The position numbers and the translations under genes were made by a program. From positions 434,001-498,000 of the forward strand of contig SUTB01000001.1 in NCBI GenBank assembly GCA_015063125.1: a stretch of 64,000 nucleotides of DNA. Reading direction: 5' to 3'. The notes under the pieces are model-generated. The model had not been told where the DNA came from, ran no database searches, and saw only the letters and a program-made list of their open reading frames with translations. Positions 58,511-64,000 of this stretch are shown here, piece by piece. Each line of letters starts with the position of its first letter. Within the stretch, counting starts at the first letter, position 1. Origin of the DNA: Thermoplasmata archaeon (GTDB lineage Archaea; Thermoplasmatota; Thermoplasmata; Methanomassiliicoccales; Methanomethylophilaceae).

Positions 58511-59140
58511 ATGTCCAAGGATTTGGAGTACGACGCCTGTAGCAAGGCGAAGAGGCAGTATGAGAGCGGCAACTACCAGGGGGCAGTGAACACCTTGGAG
58601 GATTATCTCAAGACCGATCCCCACAACTGCAAGGTAAGGCTCCAGCTGGCCCAGCACATCATCCACGGACTCAAGGATATGGACTACGGGATGATGCAGC
58701 TGGATGTCATCTTGGATATCGATCCCGGCTATATCGATGCCATCAAGGCCAAGGCCACCATTCTCTCTGAGGACAAGAAGAACAACAAGCAGGTGGATGA
58801 GCTCTTCCAGAAGCTCATAGAGCTTGACCCCTCGGCGGAGATGTACAATTATTACGCCAGATTCCTCAGGAACCAGATGGTGGACTTCAAAAAGGCCGGC
58901 GAGTACTATGAGAAGGCCATCGAATTGGAGCCCAACAGGTACGAGTACCACCAGAATTATGCGGCCCTTCTCCTCAACGACCTCAAGGATTACGAGAAGG
59001 CCAAGCAGGAGCTCGAGATCCTCATGGATCTGAAGCCCGGAGACTTCAAGGCCAAATCCAACTACGACCGTCTGATGCGTGAGAAGTTCGACAAGAACGG
59101 GAACGTGAAGAAGCAGAGGTTCGGATTCCTGAGGCGCTGA
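58511..59140 (+). CDS. TPR-repeat protein
   Basis: This 209-aa protein contains about five tetratricopeptide repeats (SGNYQGAVNTLEDYLKTDP, then DFKKAGEYYEKAIELEPN, among others) across residues 10-185. It is a likely scaffold; partners unknown. Confidence 0.85.
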   Translation: MSKDLEYDACSKAKRQYESGNYQGAVNTLEDYLKTDPHNCKVRLQLAQHIIHGLKDMDYGMMQLDVILDIDPGYIDAIKAKATILSEDKKNNKQVDELFQKLIELDPSAEMYNYYARFLRNQMVDFKKAGEYYEKAIELEPNRYEYHQNYAALLLNDLKDYEKAKQELEILMDLKPGDFKAKSNYDRLMREKFDKNGNVKKQRFGFLRR

Positions 59141-59632
59141 TCACAGCCTCTTGTCGCAGTGGATGCACTTCTTGGTCCTGCGGTTGATGTAACCGCAATT
59201 CTTGCATTGGGGGAAGCCCTCGACGTTGAGAGGATTCAGTCCGTCGCCTCTCCAACCGGATCTTGTGATGGCCGAGTTGATCTCGTTGATGTCGGTGCTG
59301 AGCTTGTTGTTGTATCTCAGCATGTCTTCGTTGAACATGAGGATGGCATCGTCCCTCTCATGCTCCAGGATATCCTTCTTGTCATAGATGTCCAGCAGTT
59401 TGTCGACCTTCTGCTGCGTTTTCACGCGGACCATCTCGACAGGTTGTGTCTTCAGCACGCGGTTGAGCTTTTTGAGCTCCACATCCATCGCTGCATGGAG
59501 TTCATCAAGGGTGAAGTCCTCGAAGGGGCTCAGGCCCAATAGCCAATATGTGTTGAACCTCCTATCGGTGTACAGTTCGCTGCCACCCTGGGGCAGTTCG
59601 ACCTCTTCCTTCTTCCTGGTGAAAAATCCCAT
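59141..59632 (-). CDS. Zinc-ribbon protein of unknown function
   Basis: This 163-aa protein is mostly helical, with the C-terminal zinc ribbon CKNCGYINRRTKKCIHC. ATG 59632 (MGFFTRKKEEVELP) is chosen; the longer frame crosses the divergent promoter. It abuts the TPR gene convergently. Confidence 0.7.
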   Translation of the reverse strand: MGFFTRKKEEVELPQGGSELYTDRRFNTYWLLGLSPFEDFTLDELHAAMDVELKKLNRVLKTQPVEMVRVKTQQKVDKLLDIYDKKDILEHERDDAILMFNEDMLRYNNKLSTDINEINSAITRSGWRGDGLNPLNVEGFPQCKNCGYINRRTKKCIHCDKRL

Positions 59633-59710
59633 GTGTCGCTGGAGTATATACGGCCGTATAAAGACTGCGTCCATACATCCCTATTTATAGTGGACAGCAA
59701 TCGCATAATC

Positions 59711-60001
59711 ATGAGCGACATCCCCTTCAACAGTCCTAAAGCGGTCTGCACGGCTTCACAGATCAGGTCCAAACTCGAGCAGTTGCTCAAGAAGATGCTC
59801 GGCGAGGAGAGGCTCGTAGGTCCCTTGGATCCCTACGTGGTCCGTGCTTACGAGGCCGGAAAGATCGATGAGGCGACGAAGGACGAGTTCGTTCACATCG
59901 CAATGTATTGCGACAAAGTCCTTTTATCTTCAGATTTCACGGAGATACCTCCGCTCAAGAAGCTCACCGAATGGTCGAAGATGATCGACGAGCTGAGATG
60001 A
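59711..60001 (+). CDS. Unrecognised small protein (96 aa)
   Basis: The product starts MSDIPFNSPKAVCTASQIRS, is helical and acidic at its end, and has no known motif. ATTTATAG (about 59680-59687) lies about 27 nt upstream of ATG 59711, indicating a leaderless start. The next gene follows after 4 nt. Confidence 0.7.
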   Translation: MSDIPFNSPKAVCTASQIRSKLEQLLKKMLGEERLVGPLDPYVVRAYEAGKIDEATKDEFVHIAMYCDKVLLSSDFTEIPPLKKLTEWSKMIDELR

Positions 60002-60005
60002 TCAC

Positions 60006-61721
60006 ATGGCTTACGAGAAAGGCGACCGCAAGGACGGAGACAGGCCCCGTGGACGCAGAGGTCCGCGCAGTGGGGACGGCAAATCCCAGAATAGGGGCGG
60101 TGACAGGCCTTTCAAGAGCTCGGACAAGAGAGGATTCAAGCCCCGCAGGAAAGATGATGGGGATTCCAAACCTCGCAGAACCGGCGACAGGAAGGATTCC
60201 AGATCATCGAGGGGCGGGGAGAGAGGCAGGCCAAGGCGTGACTCCAAACCCTTCAACGAAAGGAAGGGCGAGAGCCGTTTCGAAAGGAAGCCCGAAGAAG
60301 AGGTACGCCAGGATGAGCCCAGGAAGCTGCTGCTTCCCCAGGATGCATCCAGACTTCTGTACAGAGGTATAGACTGCCAGGTCAACGGCAACGACAACCT
60401 GGCCATGATCATGTTCCTCCACGGATCGGTCATGATGAGTGAGGGATGCGAGAACAACGCGGACCGCATCCTGAAGGAGAAAGGAAAGGTCAATTTCGCA
60501 ACCATCAGAACCGAGATAGGGCCTAACTGTTCCGAGGATGCCCTGACCGAGTTCGATTACCTTTGCATCAAGCGCAACAAGGACTATGACCGCACGTTCT
60601 TCGACAACGAGTATGCCAAGGGCAGCACCCATGCCATCTACCGCAGGATATGCCTCGAGGAGGTCGAGGGCGATGATCCAATCATCGACGTGTTCGTGTC
60701 CAGATATCCGGATGACGACAAGAAGGTCGTCAAGGGATTGGAGATACTCAAGAGGAAGAAGGACTCCGAGATCGCCGAGAAGCATCTGATCAGGATCGAT
60801 GAGTCGGTGAAGCTCAAACAGTCTGTATACGTGATGTTCACACGTGCCATGAACGGTGACGCCAGAGCTGTTCAGGAGCTCAAGGAGAACTCCAAAAAGG
60901 TCCCTGAGGCTGCGCTCTTCAGCGAATATCTCGCCGCCAAGGCAGAGGGGACCAATGTAGAGTGGCTCCGCGCCAAGTATCCCCAGTACAGGGACCTCAT
61001 AGTGTCCAGACAGGGGGAGTTCAAGATTCAGGACACACCCTTCGGAATGTTCCTCAAGGCCAAGAACCTGGAGATGAAGAAGGAGGAGTCGATGTCCGTG
61101 ATGATGAATGCCGCCAGAGCGGGTTCTCAGGAGGCGATCGACGAGCTGTCTGCCAAGATGTTCAGGAACGATGTCAGGAAGTGCCTGGCAGGCATCTATC
61201 TCAAGGACAATGACCTGGACAACCTGATGATAGTCTACCAGGCCGGACTAGATGACATGTATTACCTCGATCAGTACTGCGGAGCGGACCGCGAACGCAT
61301 ATTGGAGGTAGGCAAGAACCTCGGGAAGCAGAGCGTCGGAAAGGAGATCGATTGGCTGAAGGACCATTATGACAAAGGCATGGAATTCTGTAAAGATGCG
61401 CTCATCAAGAGGTCATCAGACGAGTTCTACCACTCCAAGAGGATGATCTACGCCCTCCACGACGTCGGAGCCGATATGGAGGCAGCCAAGCTGTACTTCG
61501 AGATGGAGGGTGATCCTGAGGCGCCTTCCGTCAAATGGCTCAAAAAGGTCTGCGGAGAAGAGGACGTCAAAGAATACGTCCGCGACCATTACGTTTCCAA
61601 GGGCCAGGAGGACGTATTCGAGTCCATCTTCGCCGAGGATGGTTACGAGAGGCGCCCCAAGAGGCAGTCTGCCAGCGGAAGGAGAGGTTCATTCGGAAAA
61701 CCGAGGCGCCGCGAAAGATGA
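60006..61721 (+). CDS. Helical-repeat protein with Arg/Gly/Lys/Asp-rich disordered ends
   Basis: This 571-aa protein has an N-terminal region (about 1-100) that is low-complexity and rich in Arg, Lys, Gly, Asp and Ser, with RGG-like pieces. The central part (about 105-545) is made of helical pairs resembling TPR/Sel1 repeats. The C-terminus is again basic (RRPKRQSASGRRG). This design suggests an RNA- or ribosome-associated scaffold. I recognise no named family. Confidence 0.7.
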   Translation: MAYEKGDRKDGDRPRGRRGPRSGDGKSQNRGGDRPFKSSDKRGFKPRRKDDGDSKPRRTGDRKDSRSSRGGERGRPRRDSKPFNERKGESRFERKPEEEVRQDEPRKLLLPQDASRLLYRGIDCQVNGNDNLAMIMFLHGSVMMSEGCENNADRILKEKGKVNFATIRTEIGPNCSEDALTEFDYLCIKRNKDYDRTFFDNEYAKGSTHAIYRRICLEEVEGDDPIIDVFVSRYPDDDKKVVKGLEILKRKKDSEIAEKHLIRIDESVKLKQSVYVMFTRAMNGDARAVQELKENSKKVPEAALFSEYLAAKAEGTNVEWLRAKYPQYRDLIVSRQGEFKIQDTPFGMFLKAKNLEMKKEESMSVMMNAARAGSQEAIDELSAKMFRNDVRKCLAGIYLKDNDLDNLMIVYQAGLDDMYYLDQYCGADRERILEVGKNLGKQSVGKEIDWLKDHYDKGMEFCKDALIKRSSDEFYHSKRMIYALHDVGADMEAAKLYFEMEGDPEAPSVKWLKKVCGEEDVKEYVRDHYVSKGQEDVFESIFAEDGYERRPKRQSASGRRGSFGKPRRRER

Positions 61722-61787
61722 TGATTTTGACCATCGTCGTAGTAAATCAGAAATGAGTTTATATACTGATTATAAATGCCCTGTAAC

Positions 61788-62384
61788 ATGAAGGACCAAG
61801 CACAGAACAATTCACAGGTTTCTGATTCCAAGGATCGTTGGAACCTTCACGTGCAGAACATCGTCGCATCCACACAGCTTTCGGATGGATTTGATCTCAA
61901 CAAGATCATGGAGGGCCTTAACGATTCCAAGTACGACCCCCACACATTCCCCGGACTCGTGTACAGGGTCAAGGAACCCAAGACTTCCGTCCTCCTCTTC
62001 AGGTCAGGAAAGGCTGTCTTCACCGGATCCACGGACCTCAAGATGCTCGAGGCATCGGTCAAGAAGGTACTGTCCGATCTCAAAGCAATCGGCCAGGACG
62101 TCTACGACAACCCCAAGACCGAGATTCAGAACATGGTCTCTTCAGCCGACCTCAAGGCAGAGGTCAATCTCAACACCACAGCGATCACACTCGGTCTGGA
62201 GAAGGTCGAGTACGAGCCCGAGCAGTTCCCCGGTCTCGTCTACAGGATCAACGATCCCAAGGTCGTCATCCTGCTCTTCGGCTCCGGAAAGATCGTCATC
62301 GCCGGTGCGAAGCAGCTTGCCGAGGCCGAGAGGGCCGTCGACAACCTCGCAGACGAGCTCAGAAGCGCTGGGCTCCTGCCGTGA
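61788..62384 (+). CDS. tbp: TATA-box-binding protein
   Basis: This 198-aa protein has two direct repeats of the TBP fold (about 15-95 and 105-190), each with FPGLVYRxxxPK and LLFxSGKxVxxG. It recruits TFB and RNA polymerase to archaeal promoters. ATG 61788 is preceded by TTTATATA at 61757-61764. A second TATA-like TTATAAAT downstream could serve autoregulation. Confidence 0.97.
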   Translation: MKDQAQNNSQVSDSKDRWNLHVQNIVASTQLSDGFDLNKIMEGLNDSKYDPHTFPGLVYRVKEPKTSVLLFRSGKAVFTGSTDLKMLEASVKKVLSDLKAIGQDVYDNPKTEIQNMVSSADLKAEVNLNTTAITLGLEKVEYEPEQFPGLVYRINDPKVVILLFGSGKIVIAGAKQLAEAERAVDNLADELRSAGLLP

Positions 62385-62405
62385 ATAATCCTTCATGACT
62401 TTTCA

Positions 62406-62431
62406 GGGCCGCCTTCTCGGCGGCCCTTTCT
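62406..62431 (+). terminator. Strong terminator after tbp
   Basis: GGGCCGCC-TTCTC-GGCGGCCC is an 8-bp stem followed by TTTCT. Confidence 0.75.
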
Positions 62432-62467
62432 ATAACTATTTGAACTTCCAATAACATTTCCACAACC

Positions 62468-63391
62468 ATGTGGGATGCCAGGTTTGACAGTATCAGGGAC
62501 CGCAAGCTGAATGAGACTGTTATCTTCGCCTCTATGATGCGCACGGATCCCGCTAATAGGCACGAGTATCTGAAGATCATCGATATGCTGGGCAAGGACT
62601 TGGACGTCCTCGAAGCACTTCTGGACGATTTACCGGCTCCCGAATCGGAACCGATCATGTCCGTGCATTACCGCGGCAGACTCTCCAAATACGAATCGCT
62701 GGACGAATATGTCATGGACGAATGCAGAAAGTTCACCGGTAAAGAGGACATCGAGAGGATTGCATCGGCCATGAGGCTTGCAGCCCCCAGCAGGCTCTCG
62801 ATGCCTGAGAGGCTGTCGGGACCTCCAGAGAAAGCAAGGATCAAGTCTCCAGAGGAGAAGCTCAGGCTTCCTCCGTCTGACCAGCCGGAGAAAATAACCT
62901 CCGCACCGGATTCCAAGAGGATCGATGCACCCGAGGAGCATCTCATGGTCGAACCGCCCAAGCCCAGCAACGATTCCGTCTTCGATCTCTTGGTCTCAGT
63001 GGATGACGCGGTCACGCTGAAGAAGGTCAGGGCGATGAAGGATTCCAAGATCGACCATTTCATCGACCAGGAGATGAACGGACACATAAAGGACGAGGCC
63101 TGTGAGGGTATAATCTCCTTCCTAAAGACGGACACAGAGCTCATAGACAGGATACTGGCGATAAACATCACCAGTCTGACATCCATAGAGGAGAGCATCA
63201 AAGACATAATCGATTTCGTGGATGCCGCTGAGGAGCCCAAGTATCAGAAGGTCTACATGAACTCCCTCAACTATAACGAGAAGGAACTCGAGGCGGAGTA
63301 CAACGAAGTGCTCAAGAGGTTCGAGAAGGTCATCCACGATCGCTACTCGCACATACTCGGAAACACCCATTCGGTGTTCTTCGAGGAATGA
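62468..63391 (+). CDS. Unrecognised 307-aa protein
   Basis: Helical N- and C-terminal parts (about 1-115 and 165-307) flank a Pro/Ser/Lys-rich linker (about 118-165). No motif, signal peptide or TM segment is seen. A terminator follows. It is transcribed alone between tbp and a wHTH gene. Confidence 0.75.
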   Translation: MWDARFDSIRDRKLNETVIFASMMRTDPANRHEYLKIIDMLGKDLDVLEALLDDLPAPESEPIMSVHYRGRLSKYESLDEYVMDECRKFTGKEDIERIASAMRLAAPSRLSMPERLSGPPEKARIKSPEEKLRLPPSDQPEKITSAPDSKRIDAPEEHLMVEPPKPSNDSVFDLLVSVDDAVTLKKVRAMKDSKIDHFIDQEMNGHIKDEACEGIISFLKTDTELIDRILAINITSLTSIEESIKDIIDFVDAAEEPKYQKVYMNSLNYNEKELEAEYNEVLKRFEKVIHDRYSHILGNTHSVFFEE

Positions 63392-63401
63392 ACAATCAAC
63401 C

Positions 63402-63428
63402 GAGGGGTTATCCCCTCAATCTTTTTTT
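63402..63428 (+). terminator. Hairpin terminator with T8 tract
   Basis: GAGGGG-TTAT-CCCCTC followed by AATC and a run of T. Confidence 0.75.
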
Positions 63429-63481
63429 TCAGAGGTAAGACAAAAAAACCCTTATCTATTCCTCTATGGTATAACCCGTTC

Positions 63482-63838
63482 ATGGAAGAGCAGCCCAAGC
63501 AGAAAATGAGTAAGCATGTATGCGCTTGCGGATCGTCCCCATTGGCATCATTCACTTCGGATCCCGTCATAGAGATCATAAAGGCTTTGGATGACGAGGA
63601 TGCTCTCACCGTTCTCAAGGAGCTCACAAAGAAAGAGATCCGTTCTCCATGGCCGAACGGCCTGTTCGGGATGGATGAGCAGAGGACCAGCAAGGCCATG
63701 AGGAAGCTGCTGGTATCCGGTCTCATCAATTCCAGGATCGATGGCACCGACCACATCTATTTCATACACGTCCAGAGGTTCAAACCCCTCAAGGATCTGG
63801 TCGATAGATGCGTCAATAACAACGCAGAGAAAGCCTGA
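63482..63838 (+). CDS. Winged-helix-like regulator with N-terminal Cys motif
   Basis: This 118-aa protein has CACGSSPL at the N-terminus (about 14-21) and a wHTH-like region (about 30-105; DALTVLKELTKKEI, then RTSKAMRKLLVSGLINSRIDG). It is probably a DNA-binding regulator, perhaps metal- or redox-sensitive. Confidence 0.65.
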   Translation: MEEQPKQKMSKHVCACGSSPLASFTSDPVIEIIKALDDEDALTVLKELTKKEIRSPWPNGLFGMDEQRTSKAMRKLLVSGLINSRIDGTDHIYFIHVQRFKPLKDLVDRCVNNNAEKA

Positions 63839-64000
63839 TCATCTGTAAAGTTCCGGTCTCCTTCTGTCGTAGTAGGAGATGTTGGACATCGTCTCCGGTC
63901 CATCCCTGGGCAGTTTTCCGCCGATGACTGCTGTAAGGTAGTGCTCGTCGGTACCGTAGTACTCGTCGATTACCTGGCCCTTCGGATTTATGAGGATCAG
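63839..64000 (-). CDS. Partial CDS, C-terminal 53 residues of an unrecognised protein
   Basis: The frame enters from the right edge and ends at TGA 63841-63839, directly abutting the convergent wHTH gene. The visible end contains INPKGQVIDEYYGTDEHYL and YYDRRRPELYR. I do not recognise the family. Confidence 0.6.
   Translation of the reverse strand: MILINPKGQVIDEYYGTDEHYLTAVIGGKLPRDGPETMSNISYYDRRRPELYR

Noticed and set aside
1-64000. CRISPR array
   Set aside because: No set of regularly spaced identical repeats was seen; the CARF protein is not accompanied by cas genes.

Overview
The window comes from an archaeon, most likely a Methanomassiliicoccales methanogen (Thermoplasmatota). The evidence is a TATA-binding protein, SRP54, TrmY, HMG-CoA reductase, archaeal-type GlyRS, ValRS and PheT, leaderless genes with TATA boxes, and an MtbA/MtaA-type methylcobalamin:coenzyme M methyltransferase. 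Host genes here end almost only in TGA. I found one TAA and no TAG among about 45 host stop codons. That fits a genome in which TAG is read as pyrrolysine, as known for this order. The order-level assignment is an inference.

Region 1 (1-1347) holds the start of an unknown gene, a CARF-type (DUF6293-like) winged-helix regulator, and a cluster of RNA-like hairpins. The regulator gene and its neighbour share a promoter architecture: two TTGTAA boxes 9 bp apart beside an ATGTTATTATAT box.

Region 2 (1411-16612) is an integrated virus-like element of about 15.2 kb. It lies between a 14-bp direct repeat that is the 3' end of a tRNA-Arg(CCT) and a second copy at 16599-16612. It encodes a tyrosine integrase, a run of small translationally coupled Cys-rich and zinc-ribbon proteins, a divergently transcribed AT-rich regulator plus PD-(D/E)XK nuclease pair, an HUH rolling-circle Rep, a Zot/VP8-like ATPase, five small membrane proteins, and three large secreted or membrane-anchored surface proteins with Ig-like, InlB B-repeat and PKD modules. 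The layout suggests a filamentous (inovirus-like) or pleomorphic (pleolipovirus-like) membrane virus.

The most striking observation is that at least three and perhaps four genes of the element are interrupted by in-frame TAG codons, followed by natural-looking extensions that end in TGA or TAA. These are Rep, a Cys-rich protein, a 125-codon protein with two TAGs, and possibly the gene before rep. The viral genes thus appear to be written in a pyrrolysine (amber-sense) code. Every true stop in the element is then TGA, apart from the TAA after the possible fourth extension; the integrase ORF ends at a TAG only because it runs into antisense tRNA.

Region 3 (16613-64000) is ordinary archaeal core genome: nitroreductase and MtbA-like methyltransferase; geranylgeranyl-reductase-like flavoprotein; FNR/TrxR-like flavoprotein; an amidohydrolase-UspA-CBS-GlyRS operon; CBS-HPF-like protein; ValRS; DUF1848 protein; endonuclease III; two DEAD-box helicases; tRNA-Gly; an amino-acid ABC transporter whose permease carries three tandem binding domains; isocitrate/isopropylmalate dehydrogenase family; PurB; two bPH2 membrane proteins; SRP54-TrmY-(CoaD-DUF84)-FAD protein; Bcp peroxiredoxin; PheT; HMG-CoA reductase; a ChlI/ChlD-type chelatase pair; MarR regulator; TPR proteins; TBP; and small regulators.
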